A DNA stretch of 64,000 nucleotides from Adiantum capillus-veneris. Its lineage: Eukaryota; Streptophyta; Polypodiopsida; Polypodiales; Pteridaceae. The notes beneath the pieces were generated by a model that was not told where the DNA came from, did not search any database, and was given only the letters and a program-made list of their open reading frames with translations. The position numbers were made by a program, and so were the translations under genes. Shown piece by piece: positions 10,444 through 25,520 of this stretch. How positions within the stretch are numbered: position 1 is the first letter of the stretch; every line of letters starts with the position of its first letter. The DNA is taken from assembly GCA_014529385.2 (NCBI GenBank), contig CM043967.1, forward strand, positions 9,563,501-9,627,500, given 5' to 3'.

Positions 10444-10658
10444 TTGGCATTAGCGGTAATATGCGCGGTAATCACAGCGGCAAAGGTTTCAGTAATAGCA
10501 GCGGGTATATTGCTGCAACTATTACCACGCTTATTGCTGATAAACCACTACCGCGTTCATAGCCGCGGTTATTGCCGCCCCCGCAAATTTTTCTCTCTCC
10601 TTTTTCCTTTGTTTTTCCGCGGCAATGTTAGCAGTTATAGGCAACTCCTCTTATAGTG
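10444..10658. mobile_element. Right subterminal region and terminal inverted repeat of the CACTA element
   Basis: Between 10450 and 10625 the motif GCGGTAAT or GCGGCAA/GCGGTTAT appears repeatedly in both orientations (AGCGGTAATA, GCGCGGTAATC, ACTATTACCACG, ACTACCGCG, CCGCGGTTATTGCCGC, CCGCGGCAATG). This is the layout of TNPA-binding sites. The end reads GGCAACTCCTCTTATAGTG, whose complement begins CACTATAAGAGGAG, at 10658. The flank TAT could be the 3-bp target duplication, but without the left end this cannot be confirmed. Confidence 0.7.
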
Positions 10659-10689
10659 TATGTTGCAATTTATCTAAAGGACAGAAGAA

Positions 10690-13650
<2,961 letters not shown>

Positions 13651-13799
13651 AGAAATTCTTTAGAAAACGTGATTGAACACTCTTGAGATTGCTCAAAAAC
13701 TGGCCATGACCACCCACAACGCATTATTGGGCTCAGCACGGCCGACAATGAAGCACCGAAAAGAGTGACAAATTTACTTTAAGGCTGAAATTCTTTGCG

Positions 13800-14052
<253 letters not shown>

Positions 14053-14370
14053 AGACTTACTTGATGAAGCCTTCTCCTCACGTCCTGTGAACGCTACAAA
14101 TGATCGCTCTTTTCATGTCGTCATAGTGCTTCCCAAGTTATCGTTTTTTTTAATATATTACATAGAAAATTCTTCCATGTTGCAGATCCTGGTTGATCCC
14201 TCCATAAGCCACATGGCACTTTGCATGAAATGCTCTTCCCATTATAATAGTTAGAAGTTAACGTAAGCAATCAAAGTGCAAAATAATGAAAAATATGTAA
14301 ATTGATTGATAGGATACATAATTGTACAATGTTTCTCCATTTTTCGATTGTTACCATATACATGTGGTTG

Positions 14371-14576
14371 TGATGTGTTTGAACACACTTAGGACCGCCG
14401 GAGCATTTTTTCCCTCTTTAGGAGGTTTTGTCCCTCGTGCATTGTTCATACGCCCACCATTCTAGGGCTATCTATCTTTTCATTGCACACTAAGTAAAAC
14501 ACTCTCTGTTGTGTGCCTTGAGCTTCCTTCATCTTCTCCAAGCTATGTGTGTTTTCCTACAACCCTAATTCCAACA
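14371..14576 (+). repeat. 5' LTR of copia element A
   Basis: A 206-bp TG...CA repeat. Its sequence (AGGACCGCCG, CATTTTTTCCC, CTCTCTGTTGTGTGCCTTGAGC) matches the LTR at 54274-54491 across its length. Confidence 0.8.
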
Positions 14577-14938
14577 ATTGGTATCAGAGGAGGTTGCATC
14601 CTCCCAGACTTAGTTGCCAGCAACTCCAGCACATGCCTGCTCACTTTCTTCGATTTTAGTGAGCTTTGACGAGCGTTCGCAGGTTGATGAAAATTTTGGG
14701 TGTACTCAATGAGCTTAGTCTACTCATATTTCTGATTCGGGCTCATTTCGGCCTCCGTTTTCACTACAAGAAGTACTGCACAAGCTGTTTTGTCATTTTG
14801 TGCAAAATTTTTGCCAGTGCCGTTTTTTGTATAATAGGTCCCTTACAATCTTCTACGGTCTGTGCTATATAGCACGTGTTGTTCTTGCTTCATTTCTCCT
14901 TTTTTTGGGCAGTTTTCAAATGAGGTGCAGCATCTACC

Positions 14939-17900
14939 ATGGTTAACAACAACACAGATGTGTTCAAGATGTTTGTTGTTGAGGATAGATTGGATGCGGA
15001 CAATTACCCTATGTGGGCTTATATGATGCAGCATGTTCTTGTGTCAAAGGGCGTTTGGAATATTGTGAAGGGCGTTCATGTACATCTTGGTTCTGAGGAT
15101 GTAGGCGATGTTGCGAATGTTGCAAGTCTTGCTGCAAGGACTGCTGCTATTAGAGTTGTTTTGCCTACAACTAAGCAAGCAAACTGGGATGTAAAAGATG
15201 TGCAAGCTCATGAATTGATCGTGTTGTCTATGAAGCGTACTATTACTCCCCACATTCATTCATCAAAATCTGCCAAACAGGCTTGAGATATTCTGGCTGG
15301 TCTTTATGCAAGTTTGCAATGAGGCTAAAATTGTATTGTTGTGTAAAGAGATCGAATCAAAGATTATGCATGAGAAAGATGATATGGCCACTTTCCTTGC
15401 TGGTGTCAAGGATATCAATAAGTAACTTATTTCTACACGTGAAGTCATTTCAGACAGTTCCCTTGTGCAGATTGTTCTTGATGCCTTGCAAGATTCTTAC
15501 CAGACTTTTGCTAGTACTTGGAGACTTATGACCCAAGGAAATCTTGAAGTTGTCAAGTTTGATGCATTATGCACTTTGCTGTTGCAAGAGTCACTTTCCA
15601 AAAAAAAATAGGACCAGACAACGCGTAATTAAACAGGCTTTTATTGTTGCTCAACGAAATGATGGTAACAGCAATGCAGCCACTTCTTATGGTTCTTTTG
15701 CGAGTGGAAAATCACATGTTCCTAATGCTTCTACTTCCAGAAATTCGTCTAGAAATTCTAGTGATAAGGGAAAAAAAAGAAGATGTGTTGCCATTATTGT
15801 AAAGCTAATAATCACTTGATCAAGCAGTGTCCTAAGTTAAGGCCAAAGAGGCTAAGAAGAAAGAGGGTGGCTTCACTACAAATGTTGGTTCCACTACAAA
15901 TGCAGCTATTGTTGAGTCTTCTGTGAAAGGAGACTGTGATGTTGATGTTGATGCATAATGGGCTTTTAGTGCAGAGTGTACCTATAATCCTGTTGTCCAT
16001 GATGCATGCATGTCAGTTGCTGTAGATTCACATGTGTGGTATTTTGACAGTGGTGCTACAAAGCACTTCAGTTTGTCCCTCATGGGAATTTAGTTACTTG
16101 TGCCAACAATGCCTCTTATCCGGTTCAAGGAGTTGGAAAGATTGTGCTCATTGTCGTAAATGACACTTCTTTCACACTTGTTGATGCACTTTATGTACCT
16201 GGGATCAAGAAGAATCTTTTGTCTGTATATGCACCTGCTAGACTTGGTCTTGTAGTCAAGTTTATGGATGACAGATGTACAATACATGATCTCAGTTTTG
16301 GTGATGAAATTGTTGCATTTGGCATTTTATGTCGTGGGTTGTATAAGCTCACTTTGTTTGACAAGTGTGGGTAGAATTTTGCAAATGCGGTTGTGGATTC
16401 ATATGCAAAACTTTTGCATGCATGTTTTGATCATGTCTAATTTGTCAGTCTGCTACATTTGTAGAAATCTGATATGGTTGCTTCTTTGCCGCCACTTGAA
16501 GCACCTCTCAAACGTGTCTGTGAAGGTTGTATTTTGGGTAAAATGCAGCGTTCTAAGTTTCCAAAGGATGGTTCAGTTAGGTCCACATGCAGGTTGCAGC
16601 TTGTGCATAGTGATGTTTGTGGACCCATGCAAACTCCCTCCTTGGGCAATTACCTTTACTTCGTGACTTTTATTGATGATTACTCCAGGCATGCATGGGT
16701 GTATCCGCTTAAGGCAAAGTCAAAAGTATTTATGTGCTTCAAACATTTTTGGTTGTGGTTGAAAAAATGTCTAAAAATGTATTATGGGCACCCTCCATTC
16801 CGATCGAGGGGGGGAGTACATGTCTCATGAATTTAATGCATTTTTGGCTAGTCGTGGGATAAAACACCAATGTACAGTGCCTTATACGCCTCAGCAAAAT
16901 GGTATTGCTAAGAGGAAAAACAAGTCACTTACAAAAATGGCATGATGTATGGTCAACAGTCAGGCTTTACCACGTTATTTTTGGCTTCAGTCCATCATGT
17001 GTGCCACTTATGTACTAAACAGGTGTCCTATGAAACCTTTGAAATATATTACTCCATATGAAGCATGGCATGATAGAAAACCTTCTATTTGAGCACATGC
17101 GTATTTTTGGCTGTTTGACATATGCTTTGGTGCCACAAACATAGCGCAGAAAATTGGATGATAAGGCCATCAAATGTATTTTTGTTGGTTATAGTGTTGA
17201 AAGCAAAGGTTATAGGTTGTATCATCCACAAACAAAGTGTATCTTGGTTTCACAGGATGTTGTGTTTGTGGAAGATTCTGTTCAGTCCTTGCTGTCATGT
17301 ACTAGAGACAATAATGTCAGCTCACAGGACATTTATGACACTTTGTTGCCTCTTTTCAATGGTGGAAGTACAAATGTAAATTCCAATGAGGCAATTAAAC
17401 AGCCTATGGGGGTTTTTGAACATGTTACAGATCAGCATATTCCTGATGCAGATGTACATGATGTACTTGGTGAGGAAAGGGCTGAGAAAGAGCACGCTAA
17501 AGGTATGCCTAAATGGTTGGTGCATACTTTGCGTGATAGTAAATTGGATGCACCTTTGTCTAGGCGTACTTGTTCAGGTTCTTGCCATGCATCTTATGCA
17601 TCAGATTCTTATGCTTTGGCTGAGTCTAGCTTACATGATGTTGAGGAACCACTATCTTTTGATAAAGCACAGAATTTAGAAATTTGGATGGCTGCCATGC
17701 AATCAAAATATGATGCTCTTATAGAAAATGACACATAGACTTTATGTAATTTGCCTCCTGGCAAAAAGGCTATTGGTATGAAGTGGGTTTACAAGTTGAA
17801 ATGCAAGTCGAATGGTGAGATTGATCACTATAAGGCTCGAGTTGTTGCAAAGGTTATGCACAACAAAAAGGCATAGGTTATGGAGATACTTTTGCTCCCA

Positions 17901-18459
17901 CTTGTCATAGGACTACTGTGTGTTTTCTATGTGCATTGGCAGCTCATTTTGGTTGGGATGTACATCAATCAGACATTATTACTGCTTTCTTGAATGGTGA
18001 CATATTTGAGGAAATTTATGTAATGTAGCCTCTCGATTTTGTCAAGAAAGGACAAGAGGATAAGGTGTGCAAATGTAATAAAGCTTTGTATGAATTGAAG
18101 CAATCTCATCATGCTTGGTATGAAAGGCTGACACTCATTTGGTCAAATGAGGCTTTCATAACAGTCCAACAGAAAGCACATTGTAGGTAAAGCATGAGGG
18201 TGATGTACTTCTCATTGTGGTTCCTTATGTGAATGATTTGTTGATCACTAGACCAAATGAGAGACATATTGCTGAATTTAAGGCTGATCTGAATGCTAAT
18301 TTCAAGATGAAAGATTTGGGGTTGTTGCATCATTACTTGGGTATACAATTTAAGCAGTGTGATGGTGCTATTGCCTTGTGTCAAAAAAAATACATAGAGA
18401 CATTGCTATGTAAGTTTGGACTTGAGTTTGCAAACCTATTGCCACTCCCATGGAAATAG
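14939..18459 (+). pseudogene. Copia A gag-pol polyprotein, many frameshifts
   Basis: The gag N-terminus begins at ATG 14939 (FVVEDRLDADNYPMWAYMMQ, a UBN2/DUF4219-type domain). A CCHC zinc knuckle (CHYCKANNHLIKQC) lies near 15790. The protease motif WYFDSGATKHF is near 16040. The gag-pre-integrase and integrase region runs about 16144-17100, including LVHSDVCGPM, FIDDYSRHAWVYP and YTPQQNGIAKR. The region from 17154 to 17738 is a long open piece with FVGYSVESKGYRLYHP. Reverse transcriptase starts near 17680 (IGMKWVYKLKCKSNG) and degrades before 18460. The order PR-INT-RT identifies Ty1/copia. Stops are frequent, so it cannot be expressed as one protein. Confidence 0.88.
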
Positions 18460-18477
18460 GCTTGAAATTGAGTCTTC

Positions 18478-19944
18478 ATGATCCCACAATGTGCACTCAC
18501 AATTGGTATTACAACTTGGTTTGGTGAGAGGAGGTCATTGTAAAGAGCTTTCACTTTGTGGGTCAGAGCTAGAGAGGATCAAAGCATTTGGTGAGCTTTG
18601 TTTCAGCTCACACTGTACAAGAGTAGGTATGAGCTTGCATTTGGCTCATACAAGCATTTGAAAATGTATGTTGGATCTATTGTAAGTTGGATCTTGACCG
18701 ATGTTTTGTGCTCTACAACTTTGTAGTTGGACGTTTTTCCATATCCTTCATTGACTTTGAGAAAGAGCATTCAAACTACTTGTAGGTCATTAGTTAATAG
18801 CATCAAAGTTTTACAAGTTCCATTAAAATTTGATTTTGAGGACGGCTCTCATTGTACTTCACCATTTTTTTGAAATCTAAAACGTTGCAGCAGAAAGGTA
18901 TTGAAAATTCCTCATTGTTTGGGAGATATGATAATCTAAATGCAAGCTAGTCTAGTTTCACTACATCTACAGCAACCGTTGTTTTCCAGTTCAACATCAC
19001 AATGACAAGCTTTTTCCAAAGGATCACAGGTGTATCGAACTCAGCATGCATACATAGGCAGAAACATATAGTCCCTCACAAAGAAGCATAGTTTGTTTCA
19101 CACTTAGAGAGAACTTGGTAGCCATATGTGCTTTGGCTTAATCTATGCCATATGTGGATTGAGAGACTGAATCCCTAGTTTGTGCATAGCCATACGTTGG
19201 CTTTGTTGATTGCTTCTACAAGTTCACTAGAATTGGTGGATACATGTTTATACACGGACAAGTTATTGGTACTTTTGTAGTTTCCAGAGTTTGCAATAGG
19301 TTTCACATCTTCTGTGAGACGTTTATTTGTATGCATTTGCAATCTTGACTACAATTGAGATCTTTTGAGAGCAGTTTATCCCTGTAGGGATTCTCTTTAT
19401 GCTTGCATCTTCATTAGTGCTTGTTTATGCATAGATCTTACTTTCTACAGTATTGATTACTATGTTTTATGTATGTTGAGTTATGGATTCTGCCATTGTA
19501 CATCGATTTTGGAGCCATATAGGCATTCACGATCGTCCTAATCATTTCTAAGACTTGAGAAGTCGATGATCATTAACAAAGTGTGACCATAGTTTTGAGT
19601 CTTTTGAAGCCTTTTCGAGGGCTATTGTGGTGAGGTTCTATTGAGTTGGGGGATTCTTGAATTTTAGAATCCTTTTTGTGATACACATCATTAGAGTACT
19701 CTTTTTTATGAAGCCTTGCCATTAGATATAGAAAGAATTATGTGCTTTGAGGGCATGTTGGCAATCATTTATGATCAAAGACTAACAACTACATGCATTT
19801 CTAGTCATTTGTTACCCTTTAAGTGTATCTTTAATGTTCTAGTTTATTTATGCTCATTTCACTTTGAGTTTTTGCTCCTTTTTTTGGGAAAACTTTGTCG
19901 AATGTTTCCCAAGATTTTGCCACAAAATTGATACTTGGCAATCA
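18478..19944. other. Non-coding stretch between copia A and copia B
   Basis: About 1.47 kb without a convincing coding frame. A weak primer-binding-site-like TTGGTATTACAACTTGG at about 18503 and T-rich sequence suggest the leader of copia B or of another decayed LTR element. I could not define an LTR. Confidence 0.4.
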
Positions 19945-22171
19945 TGACTTCTAATTATAAGAACTTTGATGGCACAAACTTCAATATCTAGAAGGAGGAG
20001 ATTCATGATGCTTTGATCAAGAAAGGTCAATTAAATCCATTTTTTTGAATGCCAAAAGCATGATGATAATATAGACTCCCAATGGAAATCACTTGATACT
20101 AAAGCTAGATTCACTATTCCTAAGGAAAAAGCTACTCGTTTACTATTATTAGTGTATTTTGCTATTGTTGGTGAAGCTACCTCTTGTGAATTATGGAAGA
20201 AATTGTGCACTTTATATGAGATCAAGAGTGCAAGTAATAAGGTTTACTTGATGAAGACACTATTTGAGCTTTGTATGAAAGAAGGTAGCACCATTTTTGA
20301 ACACTTAAATGAGTTCAATCAGTCAAACATCACAAGTTCAATGAAGAGGTTCAGTCTAGTTCTTGTTATTCTCTCTACCTTCCTCATGGTATATCTTTTG
20401 CATATCCATAAGTACCTTTTCACCCAATAGCAAGTTGGTATACAATGAGGTAATTAGTAGTTCACCGATGAGATTTATAGGAAATCTCTTGAGCCTACCA
20501 AAAGTGGTGATGCTTATTTTGCACAGTCTTGTAAAGAGAGAGGTCAAACTCATGATCATTCCAAGTCTAAGGATTGCAAGAACTCTTCTAGTAAGTCTCA
20601 TGGTTCCATGTGTAACATTGAGTGCTACTATTTCCATCAGAAAGTGCATGTGAAGAAGGATTGTCTTGCTGCACAAGAAGTCTAATAGTGACACAAAGGA
20701 CAAGACTAAGCTTGAGGAAATCAATGTTTTAGAGACTCCTAAGACTCATGATGTTTTTAAGATGACTCATACCTTGAATATCTTGGCTTTCACCTTAGAT
20801 TTCATGGCAAATACCCTTTTCACACAAGATGCAAGTTATGTACAAAATTTGATAAAAGATTTGGTATGAGTTTCCATGTTACGTCACAGAGAAATTGGTT
20901 TTCCTCTAATGCAAAGGGCTATCAAGGTATTGTCAAATTGTGAGATTATCATGCGCTTGAGACTATTGGAATTGGAGACATAGAGCTAGTACTTCCAAGT
21001 GACATGGAATTTATGCTAAAGAATGTCAAACATGTTCCTGAGTTAGCTAAAAGTTTAATCTTTGTGGGACAGCTAAATGACTTGGGATACACAACTATGT
21101 TTGGAAATAGTTCATGGATTGTGAAGAAGTAAAATCTTATAGTTCAAAAACATGGTACTTTGTACTCCATGCATTTGTCTTTTTAAAAAGATGATTTTAT
21201 TTTTATAGGTGAGCTGCCATCTACTAAGTTGTGGCATAGCCTGCTAGGCTAGAAGGGAATGAAGACTCTAGTGTGTTTTGGTTATTTACAAGTGTTGTGT
21301 TTTAGTGACTTTTCTTTTTGTGAACATTGTGTATATGGAAAGCAAACTAGGACTATTCATTTTCCATTGTCAATAGAAGGTGTGTTGAGCCATTAGAGCT
21401 TACTCATAGTGATGTATGTGGTCCTATGACAACCAAGGCTCTAGAGGAAGCTACTTACTCTGTAACCTTTGTATATACTCCTACTTGAAACATGTGGGTT
21501 TACCCTTTGAAACAAAAAGATGAGGTATTCTCTATGTCATAGAAGTTCCTTGTACAAATCAGTTTGGCAGAAAGCTTAAGGGCTTGAGGATTGATAATGG
21601 TGGGGAATATGTTTCAAAAGACATGATAGACTTATGTGCAAAGAGAGGGATTTGGCAGCAGTTCACTACATTGTACACACATGCCCAAAATGGAGTAGTT
21701 GAGAGTATTAATCTCATGATTTAGGAGCATGTTATAGCTATGCTTTGTATAGAAAGTTTGGCACAAGGCTCTTGGGCTGAAGTTTTTTTGACAATGGTTC
21801 ACACTATTAATAGACCGCTTAATATACCATTGAATTATAAACATTGTGATCATTTATTATTAGTCTTTGATTCCAAGGCATATGAACATGTGCCAAAGGA
21901 GCTCAAAAAGAATCTTGACCCAAAATCACACAAATGCATCTTTGTTGGATATGGTGCAAATGGAAAGATGGGCTATCATATGTGGCACATGGAATCTTGT
22001 AAAGTTATTTGCAGCTCACACGTGATCCTCAATGAATTGAAGATGCAAAAGAAGCCTATCAAAGAGGTTGAGCATAGAAGAGTCACATTTGAGAATGTTG
22101 TCATAGATTCAGTTAATGACTCAAAAGTCTAGTGAGGAGCCTTCCACTAGCAACACTCTAGAGAGGGCAAA
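19945..22171 (+). pseudogene. Copia B gag-protease-integrase part, decayed
   Basis: Gag starts at ATG 19945 (NYKNFDGTNFNI, then a TAG, then IHDALIKKGQLNPFF). It continues with LWKKLCTLYEIKSASNKVYL near 20190-20255. A damaged zinc knuckle (CYYFHQKVHVKKDC) lies near 20630. Integrase traces include GLRIDNGGEYVSKDM near 21585-21625 and FVGYGANGKMGYHMW near 21940. It is closely related in layout to copia C (31361-35115), whose gag begins with the same FDGTNF and QLxxxF phrases. The frame stops at a nested LTR element and resumes at 24819. Confidence 0.82.
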
Positions 22172-22389
22172 TGAAAGGTGGACATGGGAATGTCTTCTAC
22201 ACCTAGTGCAAGCTTTGAAGTGACACATAATATATATGTGTGTTTGGATACTTTGAAAGACACCTGGAGATGAGAACTGCCAGGTATTGGTTGTCTAACC
22301 TTTTGTATATATAGCCTTCTTTTTTGTATATGAGTTATGCTATGTTGTAAAGGTAGTGCATTGTACATCTTTGTATATTGAGTATTGTA

Positions 22390-22482
<93 letters not shown>

Positions 22483-22568
22483 TTCTCTCTCTCTACTCTC
22501 TACTATGTAGCTATGGCTAATTTCCATTTCAAACCCCCATGAGCTAATCGCACCACCCAATCCTTACA
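22172..22568 (+). repeat. 5' LTR of the nested element, with a CT tract
   Basis: About 397 bp. It contains a TATATATAG promoter-like box near 22315 and a CT microsatellite at 22393-22481, downstream of it. It ends in CCTTACA before the primer-binding site. Confidence 0.88.
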
Positions 22569-24435
22569 CGTGGTATTAGAGCCTAAGATATTAGGGTGAA
22601 ACTAAATTTAATTTCTCCTCTCTCTTTATCATCTTCTCCTAATAATCATCGCTCGTCAATTATCAATATAATTAGTCGTGAGCAAGCTCATGGGTTTGAG
22701 TCCCATGGACCACTACTCTCACTAATCAAGCTTGATGATCAAGAGACTGTTTCTTAAGCTTAATTAGTGCTAAAAAAATTTGTTTGTATTTCTAATAAGC
22801 TCCGTTCTCCTTATTTTTTCTTCATTCTACACTTGTCAAAATCACTTGCTATGTATGTGTATATCATGCATTAAGTTTGTGTGGAGAAACCCCATTTCAT
22901 GTGCTTTCCATTGAGCCCAACATCCATCAATTTGGTTCTCATTTGATAACGTGTTTAAGATAGCAAATGTTTTGAGCTTTTCGAGCCGTTTGGGCTCATT
23001 GTGTGTGTACAAGGTTTTTTTTTATCAAGTTCAAAAAAGAAGTGGAGGCACATGGTCACAAGACTCCAAGTGGATTGCTGAGACATCATGTTATCGGATT
23101 TGTGGAGAATCATCTAGAAGCTTTTCACTTTAAGCACCAAGTCACAGATCGACTATCTCCAACCGGCTTCAAAGTCTTATAATATACACATCCCATTTCA
23201 TCGTCATTCGCTCCTAGTCGCCATTTTGAGCTCAAATTTGTCACTGGAGACTCCATTAGCTTGCAGGATTCTACTCAATTTTTTTGCAATCACCGCTGCA
23301 CCTACTCACTTGCACTGTCATTGCCCTACGTTCTGTAAGCTGCCATACTATTGCAGTCGGTAATTGTTGGTAGCTACTAGGTCCACCTATTGGCTCTCAC
23401 CCTCGCCAAGGCCTTGCTTGTTCCTACTACTCAGCTACCCTACGAATCTCGCATTCCTAAACAAGAGTTTTCATCATCTGCTTCTCGTTGTGGCATTTAC
23501 AGGCCCCACCGCCTGCAGTTAGAACTTTTGGCAGAGAATTGAAACTCAGTTTTTAAGCTCTCATTCACACACAGGCCTGAAGTCTCACGGCCATATTAAA
23601 AATGTGTTCAAACACATGTACCGGCCATATCCAAAGTTCTTTTGTATTTTTACACATTTGTCAATGTGAACTTCATAAGATCATCTCCTTGTTTTAGTAG
23701 CCATCCCCACTGCTCATCATAGGACAAAGATAGGTCCCTCATCATGACTCGAGAACTCTATTTTTACGTCCTTCAAAGAAAATATCACATTGGCGACCGC
23801 CACCCAAGCATAAGGATTTGTATGAAACATCCAATTCTAAGATTGTAAAACCCCACACCATATATTTTCACATATATATCCTTGCATTTTGCACAACAAT
23901 GTAGGGGGGTGATAATCATGCACAAAATTATAATAAAATGTATGTGTTATCCATCATATATGGATTTAATACTTGTGCATGTTCTATGTGAGAGGACTAG
24001 ACATTGCCCCAGTTATATCCGCAGGTAAGACCTTCCTCGAGAGCATTTTATGTGAAAAATACTTTTGTGCCAATTTCATGCACATTTCCATGTTGTTATG
24101 TATGCCAAATTCCTTTTTTCAAGAAGAGATCCAAAAGCAAGGCTATCATTGCAACAAAGCATGGACGAGCTGCAAAAAAATAGCAGCAGCAATAGCAACA
24201 ACAATAAAGGCAAGAAGCCAATTAAAGGAGCAGCTCATGTAGTTGCACATGAGGAAGCAGGGGAGGCTTGTTTTGTTACAGGTATACTTTGAAGTTCCAT
24301 TTCTACCTTCTCTACTTCAAGGGGAGGTATTATTTGTCATCCTGTGTGGATAGTTTTTGTCATCCTTAGTGGATAGTGTCATCATGTGTGGATAATTGGG
24401 TTTTTCATTACGTATTACATGCCCAAGGGGAGGAT
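22569..24435 (+). other. Interior of the nested LTR element, no polyprotein
   Basis: Nothing resembling retroelement proteins is visible. A frame at 24065-24292 encodes MDELQKNSSSNSNNNKGKKP and more low-complexity sequence, ending just before the polypurine tract. It could be a gag relic, but I do not recognise it. 23200-23580 contains cytosine-rich sequence without a frame. Confidence 0.5.
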
Positions 24436-24659
24436 TGAAAGGTGGGCATGGGGACGCCTTCTACACCTAGTGCAAGCTTTGAAGTGACACATAATATATA
24501 TGTGTGTTTGGCTACTTTGAAAGACACATGGAGAGGAGAGCTGTTGGATATTGATTGTCTAACCTTTTGTATATATACCCCTCCTTTTTGTATATGAGTT
24601 ATGCTATGTCATAAAGGTATTGCATTGTACATCTTTGTATATTGAGTATTTCAAAGTGT

Positions 24660-24755
<96 letters not shown>

Positions 24756-24818
24756 CTCTATTGTGTAGCTATGGCTAATTTCCATTTCAAACCCCCACGA
24801 GACCACCCGATCCTTACA
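24436..24818 (+). repeat. 3' LTR of the nested element, with a CT tract
   Basis: About 383 bp, matching the 5' LTR with scattered substitutions and a slightly different CT tract (24664-24747). Confidence 0.88.
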
Positions 24819-25520
24819 ACAAAGACCAGTATTTAGGGTTTGAGACACTCTAGTAGAGCCTTGCCATCCATCTGAGGAGCGGCTTTAGCTAAGTGTGGTC
24901 TATGTTATTCTCATTGATTGCGGAGAACCGTCTTGCTTCCAAGAAGCCACACAAATGGATGATAAGCTGTATTGGGAGAAAGCTATTTAATTTGAGTATG
25001 ACTTGATTTCTAATAATGAGACTTGGGAATTGGTCAAATTGCTTGAAAAAAGGAAGCGTTACCTTGAAAATGGGTTTACAAAAGAAGAAGTTTACATCGA
25101 GAGATATGAATCCCTGAGTACAAGGTTAAACTCATAGCTAAAGGTTTCAAGTAACAAAAAAGTGTATGCTTTGATGAAACCTTTTCACACTTGTGGTCAA
25201 GATGAATACTTTATGTATGGTGCTTGGACTAGTACATATGGAGGACTTAGAGTTAGTCCATATAGATGTAAAGATGGATTTTCTTCATTGTGATCTCCAA
25301 GAGGATGTGTAAATGCAATAACCTAAAGGATTTGTTAAGCCAAGTAGAGAGGAGCTTATATGTAGACTTATAAAAACACTAGCAATGATCCAAGCTATGG
25401 TATGAGGTGAGGTATCAATTCATACAAGATGTGTTGGTAAATCAGTAGATCACGCTTGTCAAAGTCTATGCAGATGACAACCATACGGATGCTCTTATGA
25501 AGAAATTAGTGACAGAGCAG
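24819..25520 (+). pseudogene. Copia B continued: reverse transcriptase remnant
   Basis: After the nested element the copia frame resumes. It has EPSC and a YDLISNNETWELVKL stretch near 24930-25045, then LELVHIDVKMDFLHCDLQEDV near 25250-25310 and PKGFVKPSREELICRL near 25325-25375. These are the palm-domain landmarks of copia reverse transcriptase. The trace fades by about 25520. RNase H and LTRs were not found. Confidence 0.78.

Larger units (their letters stand above)
1776..10658. mobile_element. Composite CACTA transposon, right end present, left end not found
   Basis: Three things bind this span into one element. It has a tnp2 transposase on the minus strand. It has a TNPA-like spliced gene on the plus strand. 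Its right terminus reads, on the complementary strand, CACTATAAGAGGAGTT at 10643-10658, next to dense GCGGTAAT-type subterminal repeats. The same GCGGTAAT octamer occurs upstream of the transposase (5108-5160) and inside the 390-bp repeats at about 7996 and 8386. No matching left CACTATAAG end was found in 1-1800, so the left end is probably lost, perhaps when the LINE inserted. Divergent orientation of the two genes is unusual for En/Spm, where both share one transcript. Confidence 0.6.
14371..18477 (+). mobile_element. Copia element A: 5' LTR plus truncated internal region
   Basis: The LTR (14371-14576) starts TGATGTGTTTGAACACAC and ends CCAACA. A primer-binding site of the TTGGTATCAGAGG type follows directly. 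Gag, protease, integrase and the first half of the reverse transcriptase can be traced to about 18460. RNase H and the 3' LTR are absent, so the copy is truncated at its 3' end. A related LTR occurs at 54274-54491. Confidence 0.85.
22172..24818 (+). mobile_element. Non-autonomous LTR element (LARD-like) nested in copia B
   Basis: Two direct LTRs (22172-22568 and 24436-24818) share TGAAAGGTGGRCATGGG at the start and CCTTACA at the end. A primer-binding site (TGGTATTAGAGCC) follows the first LTR and a purine tract (AAGGGGAGGAT) precedes the second. The 1.87-kb interior has no reverse transcriptase, integrase or recognisable gag domain, only a short Asn/Lys-rich frame (24065-24292). Flanks GCAAA (22167-22171) and ACAAA (24819-24823) are a target duplication with one mismatch. 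Copia B coding sequence continues on both sides. Confidence 0.85.

Noticed and set aside
22675-22710. tRNA T-arm-like GGGTTTGAGTCCC
   Set aside because: No acceptor stem, D-arm or anticodon arm at the right spacing; probably chance.
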